A stretch of DNA of 8,297 nucleotides, taken from contig JAHJNP010000382.1 in assembly GCA_018820745.1 (NCBI GenBank), forward strand, positions 1-8,297. The letters are read 5' to 3'. The stretch is from Gammaproteobacteria bacterium (GTDB lineage: Bacteria; Pseudomonadota; Gammaproteobacteria; Burkholderiales; Thiobacillaceae). Below are positions 1 through 7,111 of this stretch, one piece after another. Below the pieces are notes generated by a model. The model saw only the letters and a program-made list of their open reading frames with translations. It was not told the DNA's origin and searched no databases. Both the position numbers and the translations under genes were made by a program. Every line of letters starts with the position of its first letter. Position 1 is the first letter of the stretch.

Positions 1-114
1 CACCGCTTCGCAATACGGGCCATGGCATTTTGCGACTGCATGAATCCCTGCCATGGCGGCGTTGTGCCGGCTTGACTACCACAGCCACCCGTTCGCTGGG
101 ACAATCGCTGTGCC
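1..114. other. Upstream non-coding edge
   Basis: No convincing gene body is visible here on the plus strand. On the minus strand an ATG at 41 opens a frame that runs off the left edge (M-Q-S-Q-N-A-M-A-R-I-A-K-R), with a GGG four bases upstream, so the start of a divergent gene is possible but far too short to support. CCATGG occurs three times (positions 20, 51 and 114 approximately), the last one spanning the start of the next gene. A TTGACT at 72-77 and a GACAAT at 100-105 resemble sigma70 boxes, but their 22-bp spacing is poor. Confidence 0.3.
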
Positions 115-1632
115 ATGGATACCCTCGCCAGCTACGACGAACTTCCCTACGACAGCCTGCCGCTGCCCGAAACCCAGCCGGATTTCCTGGCGGCGATGGC
201 TCGGCTGCACGGCTTTGACGCACCCAAGCCGTCCTGCGCGCGCATCCTCGAACTGGGCTGCGCGCAGGGCGGCAATCTGATCCCGCTGGCATGGCGCTGG
301 CCCGAATCCGACTGCGTGGGGGTGGAGCTGTCGCAGGTGCAGGCCGAGGCGGGCGCGGCGTTCATCCAGGCGCTGGGGCTGCCCAACGTGCGGATCCTGC
401 ACGGCGACCTTGCCGCGCTGCCGGACGATCTGGGCGAGTTCGACTACATCATCGCGCACGGCGTGTATTCCTGGGTGCCGCCGTCGGTGCAGCAGGCGCT
501 GCTCGAGGTGTGTCGGCGTCATCTGTCGCCGCGCGGCATTGCCTACCTCAGCTTCAACGTCGCGGCCGGCTGGAAAACGCTCCAGCCGCTGCGCGCCGCG
601 CTGACCGGGCGCACCGCGGCCGAATTGCCTGCGCCGGCACGCTTTGAGCAGGCACTGCGCGTGCTGGATGAACTGGCGGCAGAATGGACCGATCCGGTCC
701 TGCTGAAGGAGGTCGCCTATCTCAAGTCGGCCGCGCCGTCGTACCTGTTCCACGAATACCTGGCCGAGTTCAACGCGCCGATGGCATTTGCCGAATTCGC
801 CGACCAACTCGATGCGCATGGCCTGCGCTATGTCGGCGAAGCCGGCCCGCGCAACGCCGTGGTCGAACTCGAGGACGCCTGGGGCCTGATGCCCGAGGGC
901 ATGGCCGGACGCTGGCTGGATGCTGAGGCCGCGCTCGACGATGCGTTTGCCATCCGGTTTCGCCGCGCGCTGATTGCACGCGACGACGCCCCCTGTGCCC
1001 AGCCGCCGCAGGCCGAAGCGCTGTGTGGACTGGCGTTCTATGCCGACCTGCGCTGCGACGAGGAAATCGACCTGGAGGCCGCCACCGAACAGGGTTTCGT
1101 CAATCCGGCGGGCAATACCTTTCCCATCGCAATGCCTGCGATGAAGGCAGCGGCGATGGCCCTGTCGGCCGCCTATCCCGGCGCGCTCGACTACGCGGCC
1201 CTGCGGTCGGCCGCCGCGCAAGTGCTGGCCCAATACGGCGCCAGCCCCGAACTGGACGAAGCCGCATTCCGTGACGCGCTGCTTCAGGTGGTGCTGCTGC
1301 ACGGCGTAATGCCGACCGTTGCCACCGGATCGTTTTCTATCGAACCAGGCGCCGTCGAACCGGGCGAGCGTCCCCGTGCGAATGCGCTGGCGCGACAGCA
1401 GGCGAACACCCCCGGCTGGGTGGTGAGCGGCGCGCGTCATGTGGCGCTGGATCTGGATGCGCCCGGGCGGGTGCTGCTGGGCAGGCTGGATGGCAGCCGC
1501 ACGGTCGACGAACTCGCGGCCCAGATGCAGGCGATGCTGGCGCAGTCGGGGCGGGACTTGCCGCTGGAACGCTTGCGCGAACTCACCTGGCAGCAGTTGT
1601 GGCTGTTCGCCCGCCAGGGCTTGCTGGTGTAG
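115..1632 (+). CDS. Class I SAM-dependent methyltransferase with methyltransferase regulatory domain
   Basis: A 505-aa cytoplasmic methyltransferase. The Rossmann SAM-binding motif I is ILELGCAQGGNL (residues 44-55), followed by the acidic ribose-binding residue in VGVELS (E71), the D98 region (LHGDLA) and the HGVYSWVP motif (115-122). A central segment (about 205-290, containing YLFHEYLAEFN and LRYVGEAGPRN) matches the methyltransferase regulatory domain family (PF10119). The C-terminal 100 residues, with RTVDELA at 462-468, look like the winged-helix tail of these proteins. The architecture is that of the protein-lysine methyltransferase group known from Rickettsia, but the substrate here cannot be read from sequence. 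The ATG at 115 gives the usual N-terminus (YDELPYDS..P..QPD) although no Shine-Dalgarno sequence precedes it, so a leaderless or weakly initiated message is possible. It appears monocistronic with 87 bp to the next gene. Confidence 0.88.
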   Translation: MDTLASYDELPYDSLPLPETQPDFLAAMARLHGFDAPKPSCARILELGCAQGGNLIPLAWRWPESDCVGVELSQVQAEAGAAFIQALGLPNVRILHGDLAALPDDLGEFDYIIAHGVYSWVPPSVQQALLEVCRRHLSPRGIAYLSFNVAAGWKTLQPLRAALTGRTAAELPAPARFEQALRVLDELAAEWTDPVLLKEVAYLKSAAPSYLFHEYLAEFNAPMAFAEFADQLDAHGLRYVGEAGPRNAVVELEDAWGLMPEGMAGRWLDAEAALDDAFAIRFRRALIARDDAPCAQPPQAEALCGLAFYADLRCDEEIDLEAATEQGFVNPAGNTFPIAMPAMKAAAMALSAAYPGALDYAALRSAAAQVLAQYGASPELDEAAFRDALLQVVLLHGVMPTVATGSFSIEPGAVEPGERPRANALARQQANTPGWVVSGARHVALDLDAPGRVLLGRLDGSRTVDELAAQMQAMLAQSGRDLPLERLRELTWQQLWLFARQGLLV

Positions 1633-1663
1633 GGGCGCGCTCGGCCCTTTCAGGGTGAGCGCC

Positions 1664-1690
1664 TTGCAATCCGGATTGGTGGGCTATGGT
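1664..1690 (+). promoter_or_regulatory. Possible sigma70 promoter for the nitroreductase gene
   Basis: TTGCAA (1664-1669) and TATGGT (1685-1690) are separated by 15 bp, a little short for sigma70, and lie 30 bp before the chosen GTG start. The match is partial and made by eye. If it is real, the TTG at 1690 lies in the -10 box and cannot be the start codon, which agrees with the choice of GTG 1720. Confidence 0.3.
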
Positions 1691-1706
1691 TGAAAGGCGT
1701 TCATTC

Positions 1707-1711
1707 AAGGA
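1707..1711 (+). promoter_or_regulatory. Ribosome binding site deciding a GTG start
   Basis: AAGGA lies 8 bases before the GTG at 1720. The alternative in-frame TTG at 1690 has no such site, and the residues it would add do not resemble the nitroreductase family. Confidence 0.75.
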
Positions 1712-1719
1712 CTCCTATC

Positions 1720-2307
1720 GTGCAGCCCGCTCTACCCGATGCCATACAACAGCGCTACGCCTGCCGCAAATTTGTCGCTGAGCAACCAGTCTCCCTAGGC
1801 GAACTGGCCTTGCTGCTGGAAGCCGGCCGGCTGGCACCTTCCGCCTTCGGTCTTGAACCCTGGCGCTTCATCACCGTCACCGATGGAGCGGAACGAGCAG
1901 CCATCGCCCACGCCTGCCTTGACCAGCCCGCGGCGGCCACGGCCGCTGCCTTCATCGTGATCGTCGCGCTAGTGGCAGCACTCGACCCCGATTCGGTTTA
2001 CGTGCGCAAGCAATTCAAGGCGGAAGCGCGCGATGGAGACCCGGCGCCCATCCATGACGCGTATCGCGCATTCCACCGCCCCGAATCGATAACGGAATGG
2101 GCAAAAGGCCAGTGCAATTTCGCCGCCGCGCACATGCTGCTGCAGGCGACGCATCAGGGGTTGGGCAGTTGCCCGATCGGCGGGTTCGATGCGGCGGCGC
2201 TGAGCGCCGCCCTCAGGCTGCCCGCAGGCGAGCCCCCCGCGCTGGTGATCGCATTGGGGCGCTGTGCGCACGCAGCGCCGCAGCGTCTGCGCAAGGCTTT
2301 TGATTGA
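1720..2307 (+). CDS. NfsB-like nitroreductase family NAD(P)H oxidoreductase
   Basis: A 195-aa FMN-dependent oxidoreductase of the nitroreductase fold, probably cytoplasmic and homodimeric, transferring electrons from NAD(P)H to nitro compounds, quinones or similar acceptors. Family landmarks are the N-terminal QRYACRKF (11-18), whose arginines contact the FMN phosphate, APSAFGLEPWRF (39-50) in the position of the APSSxNxQPW motif, the helix EWAKGQCNFAAAHMLLQAT (126-144), GLGSCPIGGFD (147-157), which matches the NfsB-type SCPIEGFD segment with Gly in place of Glu, and the closing VIALGR (176-181). NfsB-type enzymes are about 217 aa, so this one is slightly short. It starts at GTG 1720, supported by AAGGA at 1707. 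The natural substrate is unknown. The gene stands alone, downstream of the methyltransferase and convergent with the next operon. Confidence 0.87.
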   Translation: MQPALPDAIQQRYACRKFVAEQPVSLGELALLLEAGRLAPSAFGLEPWRFITVTDGAERAAIAHACLDQPAAATAAAFIVIVALVAALDPDSVYVRKQFKAEARDGDPAPIHDAYRAFHRPESITEWAKGQCNFAAAHMLLQATHQGLGSCPIGGFDAAALSAALRLPAGEPPALVIALGRCAHAAPQRLRKAFD

Positions 2308-2346
2308 GAGGGGGGACGTCCTGCAGATGCGCTCTCGTATGGGTAC

Positions 2347-2364
2347 AAAAAGCGGGATGGCCCG
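2347..2364 (-). terminator. Weak candidate terminator for the minus-strand operon
   Basis: Read on the minus strand, a short GC stem CGGG-CCAT-CCCG is followed after one base by TTTTT. The stem has only four pairs and lies about 220 bases beyond the last stop codon, so it is a weak candidate that may instead be part of a larger fold with the neighbouring repeats. Confidence 0.25.
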
Positions 2365-2377
2365 GTTCGGCCAGGAA

Positions 2378-2438
2378 GGGCCTGCCTGGCAAAACCCGGG
2401 GAGGATCCGGCTCGCCCGGACGTCATCAAGGCAGGCCC
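2378..2438. repeat. Long-looped inverted repeat between convergent genes
   Basis: GGGCCTGCCT (2378-2387) is exactly repeated in reverse complement as AGGCAGGCCC (2429-2438). The 41-base loop holds its own small hairpin, TCCGG-CTCGC-CCGGA (2406-2420). There is no T-run directly after it on either strand. A role in transcript 3'-end formation or stability is likely by position; a remnant of a dispersed intergenic repeat is the alternative. Confidence 0.55.
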
Positions 2439-2583
2439 GCCAAAGGGTCAAAGCAGTTTTCCGGCGATCGAATTAAGGACGTTGGGTGGCGGGTAGACCG
2501 TCCACCAAGTCGCCCCGGCCTGTTCCGTCGGCGGTTCTGCTATCCCGGCAAAAGCAGGCACCCGTCACGCCCACCTCGTCCCC

Positions 2584-3075
2584 TTAACGCGGCGCCTCCC
2601 AGCAGTTATTGCTGATCTGCCAGGTCATCGAGAGCTGTTCGCTGGTGGGATACAACACGTATTTGACCCCCATGTAGTCGGCGCCTTTGCGCCAGAACAT
2701 CGCCAGCAGGTTCTTTTCGCCACTGGCGATGACGCTGGTGTAGGGAATGACCTTGAGCGGATTGCCGTACAGGTTGGAATAGTTCGACGCGATGATGACG
2801 AAGTGGCGGAAGGCCGGTGAGACTTCCTGGTCGAATGCCACCAGGCTGCCGTTGCAGAAGGTGAACAGGAAGCGGCGGCCGGCGGGGTGGTTGGGGAGAT
2901 CGTAAACCAGCAGGCCATCGCTGCCGACCGGCAAGGCCTTGCCGAAATTCCAGGTCTTGAGCGCCTGTTCGACCTCGGCGCGGCTCATGCCATGCTTGAA
3001 TTCGCCGACTTCCCAGGCCTCGGCAGGCAGGGCGAGCAGCAGTCCGGCGAGGAGGGCGCCAAGGGCGGTTTTCAT
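2584..3075 (-). CDS. Small exported protein of unknown function
   Basis: A 163-aa protein whose family I do not recognise. The first 20 residues form a clean Sec signal peptide (MKTALGALLAGLLLALPAEA) with an A-E-A cleavage site before WEVGEF, so the mature protein of about 143 aa should be periplasmic. The mature start contains FKHGMSRAEVEQAL (26-39), a pattern resembling the GMs..eV...L turn and helix found in BamE/SmpA-like small periplasmic folds; this is only a weak resemblance. The rest is aromatic-rich (NYSNLYGNP, MFWRKGADYMGVKYVLYP). Two cysteines, C74 and C158, could form a disulfide. It lacks a lipobox. It begins 14 bp after the DUF4197 stop and has no clear Shine-Dalgarno sequence, so translation may depend on coupling. 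It is the last gene of the probable phoH operon. Confidence 0.75.
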   Translation of the reverse strand: MKTALGALLAGLLLALPAEAWEVGEFKHGMSRAEVEQALKTWNFGKALPVGSDGLLVYDLPNHPAGRRFLFTFCNGSLVAFDQEVSPAFRHFVIIASNYSNLYGNPLKVIPYTSVIASGEKNLLAMFWRKGADYMGVKYVLYPTSEQLSMTWQISNNCWEAPR

Positions 3076-3089
3076 GTGCGGCGTGACGG

Positions 3090-3839
3090 CTATTTTCCGC
3101 TGACGGCACCAAACACTTTCTTCAGCAGATCGCTGCCGGCCTGCATGGGATTGGCGCGGATTGCGGCTTCGTTTTCGCCGATCAAGGTGTAGAGCCGGTC
3201 GAGCGCCTGCTGGGTGACGTACTGCTCGACGCTGGCCTGTTTCTTGTCGATCAGGTTGAACTGCGCGGCCGCGCCGGCGTACTGGTTGTACTGCTGCGCG
3301 AGGCCGACCTTGTCGGTGGTTGCCTTGACGATGGGGCCGAAGCGTTCGGTGAGGGTGGATTCGGTTTTCCTGCGGAAAAAATCGGTGGCCGAGGTCTGCC
3401 CGCCGGTCAGAATGCCGCGGGCGTCTTCCAGCGTCATGTCCTTCACTGCACCGACCAGCAGGGTTTTGGCCTCCGGCACCGCGGCCTCGGCGGCGCGGTT
3501 CATCGACAGCACCAGATCGTCGGCCTGCCGGCCCATGCCGAGCATGCGCATGGCCTTTTCGGCCTTCTGCAGGCTGGGCGGCAGCGGGATTTTCAGCGCG
3601 GGGTTGCCGAAGAAGCCGTCCTTCTGCCCCAACTGGGCGACGGCGGCTTCCGCGCCGCGGGTGAGCGCCTCCTTCAGTCCGGCGTTGATGTCGGCGTTGG
3701 AGAGCGCGTCGACGCCGCTGGCGGACGGCTTGCCGAGCACGCCCCGCAGCATTTCGTTCCAGTCGATGGCATGGGCCGGCAGGGTCAGGGAGAGGGCGGC
3801 GGACAGGATGATCCAGCGCGTTGAAATCAGGGCGGTCAT
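3090..3839 (-). CDS. DUF4197 domain-containing exported protein
   Basis: A 249-aa exported protein of the DUF4197 family, which has no established function. A signal peptide covers about residues 1-24 (RWIILSAALSLTLPAHA, then IDWNEM). The family body follows: LSNADINAGLKEALTRGAEAA (46-66, about), the FFGNPALKIPLPPSLQKAEK stretch (76-94) and a largely helical remainder with DARGILTGG (139-147), TDFFRRKT (152-159) and a C-terminal LDRLYTLIGENEAAIRANP segment. The frame is open further upstream to 3965, but that part overlaps the phoH-like gene; the ATG at 3839 is preferred because it is preceded by GGGAG seven bases away and starts the signal peptide. It lies 25 bp downstream of the phoH-like stop and 14 bp before the next gene, so it is the middle gene of an operon. 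The extracytoplasmic place of the product is inferred from the leader. Confidence 0.87.
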   Translation of the reverse strand: MTALISTRWIILSAALSLTLPAHAIDWNEMLRGVLGKPSASGVDALSNADINAGLKEALTRGAEAAVAQLGQKDGFFGNPALKIPLPPSLQKAEKAMRMLGMGRQADDLVLSMNRAAEAAVPEAKTLLVGAVKDMTLEDARGILTGGQTSATDFFRRKTESTLTERFGPIVKATTDKVGLAQQYNQYAGAAAQFNLIDKKQASVEQYVTQQALDRLYTLIGENEAAIRANPMQAGSDLLKKVFGAVSGK

Positions 3840-3846
3840 GGTGCGT

Positions 3847-3851
3847 CTCCC
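3847..3851 (-). promoter_or_regulatory. Ribosome binding site of the DUF4197 gene
   Basis: On the minus strand GGGAG stands seven bases before ATG 3839, within the 25-bp gap after the phoH-like gene. It decides between this start and longer in-frame options that would run into the preceding gene. Confidence 0.7.
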
Positions 3852-3864
3852 GGAAGTGTTTTGT

Positions 3865-5262
3865 CTACAGTACCTCTGCAGCATAGTCCGCCAGACGCGA
3901 ACGTTCACCCCTTTGTAGCGTAACGTGACCGTTGTGCTGCCAGCCCTTGAAGTGGTCGACCACATAGGTGAGGCCGGAACTGCCCTCGGTGAGGTAGGGC
4001 GTGTCGATCTGCGAGATGTTGCCCAGGCACACCACCTTGGTGCCGGGCCCGGCGCGCGTGATCAGCGTCTTCATCTGCTTGGGGGTGAGGTTCTGCGCCT
4101 CGTCGATGATGAGGAACTTGTTGAGGAAGGTGCGCCCGCGCATGAAGTTGAGCGACTTCACCTTGATCCGGCTGCGGACCAGGTCCTGCGTCGCCGCGCG
4201 CCCCCAGTCCCCGGCCTCGTCGTCGCTCTTGTTCAGCACGTCGAGGTTGTCTTCCAGCGCGCCCATCCACGGCGTCATTTTTTCCTCTTCGGTGCCGGGT
4301 AAAAATCCGATGTCCTCGCCCACCGGCACGGTGACGCGGGTCATGATGATCTCGCTGTAGAGCTTCTTGTCGAGCACCTGGGCCAGCGCGGCGGCCAGGG
4401 TGAGCAGGGTCTTGCCGGTGCCGGCCTGGCCGAGCAGGGTGACGAAATCGATCTCGGGATCCATCAGCACGTTGAGCGCGAAGTTCTGCTCGCGGTTGCG
4501 CGCGACGATGCCCCACACGTTGTTCCGGGTGTGGCTGAAGTCGCGCACCGTGATCATTTCCGCCTGCTTGCCCTCGACTTTCAGCACCTTGGCGTAGAGC
4601 GGGTTGGGGCCTTCCTGGAAGACGAATTCGTTCGGCAGCAGGCTCGATACCAGCGGACCCGTGATGCGGTAATAGGTGTGGCCGTTGGCCTGCCACGACT
4701 CCATCCCCTTGCCGTGGGTGTCCCAGAAGTCTGCGGGCAGTTCGCGCAGGCCGGCATACAGCAGGTCGGTGTCTTCCAGCACCTTGTCGTTGAAGTAGTC
4801 CTCGGCCGGCAGCCCCAGCGTGCGCGCCTTGATCCGCATGTTGATGTCTTTTGACACCAGGATGACCTGACGCTTGGGCTGGTGGCGCGCCAGGAACAGC
4901 ACCACGCCGAGAATCTGGTTGTCGACCTTGGACGTCGGCAGCGAGAGCGGGATGTCGCCGGTGATCGCCTGGGTCTGCAGGAACAGCTTGCCCGTGGCGG
5001 AATTGTGGCTGTGCGGTGCGAGCGGCACGCCTTCCTCGATGGTGTCGAGCTTCGAGACCATCTCGTCGATGAAGCGGCTGGCCTGGCGCGCGTTGCGCGA
5101 CACTTCGGTCATGCCCTTCTTGTGCATGTCGAGTTCCTCCAGCGTGGCGATCGGCACGTAGATGTCGTGCTCCTCGAAGCGGAACAGGCTGGTGGGGTCG
5201 TGCATCAGCACGTTGGTGTCCAAAACGAACAGCTTGGTCTGGGCAGGCGCTTTTCTCGGCAT
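3865..5262 (-). CDS. PIN domain-PhoH family ATPase (PhoH2-type)
   Basis: A 465-aa cytoplasmic protein joining an N-terminal PIN nuclease domain to a PhoH P-loop ATPase, the architecture of PhoH2, for which RNA unwinding and cleavage are described in mycobacteria. The PIN part (about 10-160) keeps the expected acidic residues: D15 in LFVLDTNVLM, E43 in TLEELD, D114 in SKVDNQILG and D139 in VSKDINMRIKA, so it looks catalytically intact. A linker follows. The ATPase part has Walker A GQAGTGKT (278-285), Walker B FLIIDEAQ (383-390), LGNISQID (413-420) and the C-terminal RGERSRLA (451-458). Length is normal for the family. The ATG at 5262 is the only usable start before an in-frame stop, but no Shine-Dalgarno sequence is visible. 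It is the first gene of a likely three-gene operon with the DUF4197 and small exported proteins. Its cellular role, probably in RNA metabolism, is inferred. Confidence 0.92.
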   Translation of the reverse strand: MPRKAPAQTKLFVLDTNVLMHDPTSLFRFEEHDIYVPIATLEELDMHKKGMTEVSRNARQASRFIDEMVSKLDTIEEGVPLAPHSHNSATGKLFLQTQAITGDIPLSLPTSKVDNQILGVVLFLARHQPKRQVILVSKDINMRIKARTLGLPAEDYFNDKVLEDTDLLYAGLRELPADFWDTHGKGMESWQANGHTYYRITGPLVSSLLPNEFVFQEGPNPLYAKVLKVEGKQAEMITVRDFSHTRNNVWGIVARNREQNFALNVLMDPEIDFVTLLGQAGTGKTLLTLAAALAQVLDKKLYSEIIMTRVTVPVGEDIGFLPGTEEEKMTPWMGALEDNLDVLNKSDDEAGDWGRAATQDLVRSRIKVKSLNFMRGRTFLNKFLIIDEAQNLTPKQMKTLITRAGPGTKVVCLGNISQIDTPYLTEGSSGLTYVVDHFKGWQHNGHVTLQRGERSRLADYAAEVL

Positions 5263-5295
5263 GGCGTGGGGGTGGGGTCGGTTGAGAATGCATTC

Positions 5296-5326
5296 ATCCT
5301 ACATCAAGCTGAAGTGGGCTTGTCGA
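5296..5326 (-). promoter_or_regulatory. Possible promoter of the phoH-like operon
   Basis: On the minus strand TCGACA (5326-5321) and TAGGAT (5301-5296) resemble -35 and -10 boxes, five and four of six matches, but the spacer is 19 bp. A TTGACT (5331-5326) overlaps the -35. The assignment is by eye and weak; the 160-bp divergent region must hold a promoter for this strand somewhere. Confidence 0.3.
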
Positions 5327-5385
5327 GTCAAAAAAGTAAACCTGAAACCTGCCCGCCGGCGCGGATATGGCAGCGGTTTTCTCAG

Positions 5386-5391
5386 TAGAAT
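5386..5391 (+). promoter_or_regulatory. Possible -10 box for the HIRAN-dehydrogenase operon
   Basis: TAGAAT matches five of six positions of the sigma70 -10 box and lies 31 bases before the HIRAN gene start. I see no good -35 at 16-18 bp upstream, so it may need an activator or may be chance. Confidence 0.35.
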
Positions 5392-5422
5392 GCTGCGTTA
5401 ACCTTGAGATTCGGGCCATCGC

Positions 5423-5803
5423 ATGAATCGTCGGCTGGCGTTGCTGTGTCTGCTCTGGGTGTGGGCGCTGCCGCTCTATGCCCAGGTCGCTGCGCACATG
5501 CTGCTGCAGGATTCGCCGCTGGCCGGGTTCCAGTACCACGCCGGCAAGACGCTGTGGCCGCAGATGCAGGTGGGCGATGCGCTCACCCTGGTCCGCGAGC
5601 TGGGCAATCCCCACGATGCCCGCGCCGTGCGGGTGGAATGGCGGGGCCACAAGATCGGCTATGTGCCGCGCCGCGAGAACGCCGACGTCGCGCGCCTCAT
5701 GGATGGCGGCCAGACACTGGTGGCCCGGATCGCCCGCCTGGCCGAAGTGCGCGACCCGTGGTCGCGGGTGCGATTCGAGATCCTGATTCCCTTGCAGCCC
5801 TGA
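5423..5803 (+). CDS. Exported HIRAN domain protein
   Basis: A 126-aa protein that is almost entirely one HIRAN domain behind a signal peptide. Residues 1-20 (MNRRLALLCLLWVWALPLYA) form a Sec leader with a plausible cut before QVAAHM. The HIRAN core runs from about 33 to 122: GFQYHAGKTLWPQM (35-48), GDALTLVREL-GNPHD (51-65) with the conserved N-P-H-D turn, AVRVEW (68-73), HKIGYVPRRENADVARLMDG (76-95) and the closing strand RVRFEILI (115-122). In eukaryotic helicases HIRAN binds DNA 3' ends; small bacterial single-domain versions are common but uncharacterised, and an extracytoplasmic location makes a DNA-repair role unlikely. The gene overlaps the Shine-Dalgarno site of the dehydrogenase gene downstream and is probably co-transcribed with it. 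No strong ribosome binding site is seen before ATG 5423. Confidence 0.85.
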   Translation: MNRRLALLCLLWVWALPLYAQVAAHMLLQDSPLAGFQYHAGKTLWPQMQVGDALTLVRELGNPHDARAVRVEWRGHKIGYVPRRENADVARLMDGGQTLVARIARLAEVRDPWSRVRFEILIPLQP

Positions 5804-5808
5804 AGGAG
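5803..5808 (+). promoter_or_regulatory. Ribosome binding site overlapping a stop codon
   Basis: AAGGAG begins at the last base of the HIRAN TGA stop and lies six bases before ATG 5815. A ribosome ending on the first gene would sit on the start site of the second, which favours translational coupling. Confidence 0.8.
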
Positions 5809-5814
5809 CAAGCC

Positions 5815-6918
5815 ATGAAGCGACTGATCGTATTCACCCTGATGCTGTTTGCCGGGCCGGCGCAGGCGGCCGCGGAGGCCCTGCCGCTTGCCAGCCTCAG
5901 CCTGCCGCCCGGATTCGAAGTCGAGCTGTTCGCCCGCGTGCCCAACGCACGGCAGATGGCGCTCGGCAAGCACACCCTGTTCGTCGGCAGCATGCGCGCC
6001 GGCAAGGTCTATGCGATTCCGCTCAGGGGCGCGCGCAAGCCGGTGGTCATTGCCGATGGACTTAATCTGCCGGTGGGTGTGGCGTTCCGCGACGGCGACC
6101 TCTACGTGTCGGCGGTGAGCCGCATCCTGCGCCTGCGCGATATCGAGGCGCGCCTGAACAAACCGCCGCGTCCCGAAACCGTCAGCCAGGCCTATCCCAC
6201 CGACACCCATCACGGCTGGAAATTCATCGCCTTCGGCCCCGACGGCAAGCTTTATGTGCCGGTGGGCGCGCCGTGCAATATCTGCGAGCCTGATCCGGAT
6301 CGCTACGCCAACATTACCCGGCTCGATGTGACGAGCGGAAAAATCGAGGTGATTGCGCGCGGCGTGCGCAACAGCGTCGGCTTCGACTGGCATCCGCAGA
6401 GCGGCGAGCTGTGGTTCACCGACAACGGGCGCGACCAGATGGGCGACGATGTGCCGCCGGACGAGTTGAACCGGCTTTCCCGACCCGCCCAGCTCTTCGG
6501 CTACCCGTACTGCCACGGCGCATCGATCGCCGATCCCGAGTTCGGCAAGGGCCGCCGCTGCAGCGAGTTCGTGCCACCAGTGCAGAACCTCGGCGCGCAC
6601 GTCGCCAGCCTCGGCATGCGCTTCTACACTGGCACCCAGTTCCCCGAGCGCTACCGCAACGCCGTCGTCATCGCCGAGCACGGCTCGTGGAACCGCAGCA
6701 GCAAGGTCGGTTACCGCGTCAGCGTGGTGCGCCTGCAGGACAACCGCGCGGTCAGCTACGAGCCCTTCATCAGCGGCTGGCTGCAGGGCGGCCGCTCAAA
6801 TGAAGAATCAGCCTGGGGCCGCCCGGCCGACGTGCTGGTGATGCCCGACGGCAGCCTCTTGGTGTCGGACGACCACGCCGGCGCGATTTACCGCGTCACC
6901 TATCGCGGCAGCCGGTAA
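5815..6918 (+). CDS. Exported PQQ-dependent sugar (sorbosone-type) dehydrogenase
   Basis: A 367-aa periplasmic enzyme of the sorbosone/soluble glucose dehydrogenase beta-propeller family, expected to oxidise an aldose or similar sugar using pyrroloquinoline quinone. Residues 1-18 form a Sec signal peptide (MKRLIVFTLMLFAGPAQA). Family markers are LPPGFEVELFARVPNARQMA (30-49), the probable catalytic histidine in DTHHGWKFIAFGPDGKLYV (130-148), GAPCNICEPD (151-160), ARGVRNSVGFDWHP (181-194), ELWFTDNGRDQMGDD (198-212), PYCHG (231-235), EHGSWNRSSKVGYRV (288-302) and the last blade GRPADVLVMPDGSLLVSDD (335-353). Cysteines C154/C157 and C233/C249 could form disulfides; there is no CxxCH heme motif. 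The upstream frame is open to 5404, but ATG 5815 with AAGGAG is clear. No pqq synthesis genes are in view. The sugar substrate and true cofactor remain inferred. Confidence 0.88.
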   Translation: MKRLIVFTLMLFAGPAQAAAEALPLASLSLPPGFEVELFARVPNARQMALGKHTLFVGSMRAGKVYAIPLRGARKPVVIADGLNLPVGVAFRDGDLYVSAVSRILRLRDIEARLNKPPRPETVSQAYPTDTHHGWKFIAFGPDGKLYVPVGAPCNICEPDPDRYANITRLDVTSGKIEVIARGVRNSVGFDWHPQSGELWFTDNGRDQMGDDVPPDELNRLSRPAQLFGYPYCHGASIADPEFGKGRRCSEFVPPVQNLGAHVASLGMRFYTGTQFPERYRNAVVIAEHGSWNRSSKVGYRVSVVRLQDNRAVSYEPFISGWLQGGRSNEESAWGRPADVLVMPDGSLLVSDDHAGAIYRVTYRGSR

Positions 6919-6924
6919 AATGTC

Positions 6925-7110
6925 AGTGTTCCGAATTGGAAATTAGCGACATAAAAATGCCGAAACCGTCCCCATCCTTTGTTGCCGCGCTCGCCGGGTG
7001 TCCAACCCGGCTGCGCGCGCCGTCGCGGCTGGAAACGGTTTCGCCTTTTTTATTCTGCGAAAGTCTTTTCGGGGCAATCTCCCAGTCGCGAATGTCCAAT
7101 TCGGAACACT
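6925..7110. mobile_element. MITE-like element with terminal inverted repeats
   Basis: AGTGTTCCGAATTGGA at 6925-6940 is repeated exactly in reverse complement at 7095-7110. Extending inward, 24 of 26 positions match (6925-6950 against 7085-7110). Inside, a second inverted repeat matches at 17 of 19 positions (6951-6969 against 7035-7053). On the left the two repeats are contiguous; on the right they are parted by an extra 31 bases (7054-7084) with a small CGAAA-GTCT-TTTCG hairpin. The centre holds GCCGGGT-GTCCA-ACCCGGC (6993-7011). No open frame of its own and no clear target-site duplication is seen. It fills the gap between two genes almost exactly. It could be a MITE, a solo remnant of an insertion sequence, or a dispersed palindromic repeat; the AATTAGCGACA part of the left arm recalls IS21-family ends only from memory. 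Confidence 0.6.
6961..7051 (+). terminator. Terminator-like fold inside the inverted-repeat element
   Basis: CGAAACCGT (6961-6969) pairs with ACGGTTTCG (7035-7043), which is followed after CC by TTTTTT (7046-7051). The long loop is closed by GCCGCG/CGCGGC (6984-6989 and 7024-7029) or by the GCCGGGT/ACCCGGC hairpin. On the minus strand the left arm likewise ends in a T-run, so the fold could stop transcription from both sides. It is the only terminator candidate after the dehydrogenase gene. Confidence 0.4.
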
Positions 7111-7111
7111 C

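Larger units (their letters stand above)
2308..2583. other. Convergent intergenic region
   Basis: A 276-bp gap between two gene ends that face each other. It is rich in short inverted repeats: the palindrome GGACGTCC (2314-2321), GCCAGG/CCTGGC (2370-2375 and 2385-2390), the 10-bp repeat annotated separately, a bulged TTGGGTGG / CCACCAA pair near 2484-2511, and CTGCT/AGCAG (2537-2541 and 2553-2557). A plus-strand open frame across it has no family features and is judged non-coding. The structures probably serve transcription termination from both sides. Confidence 0.5.
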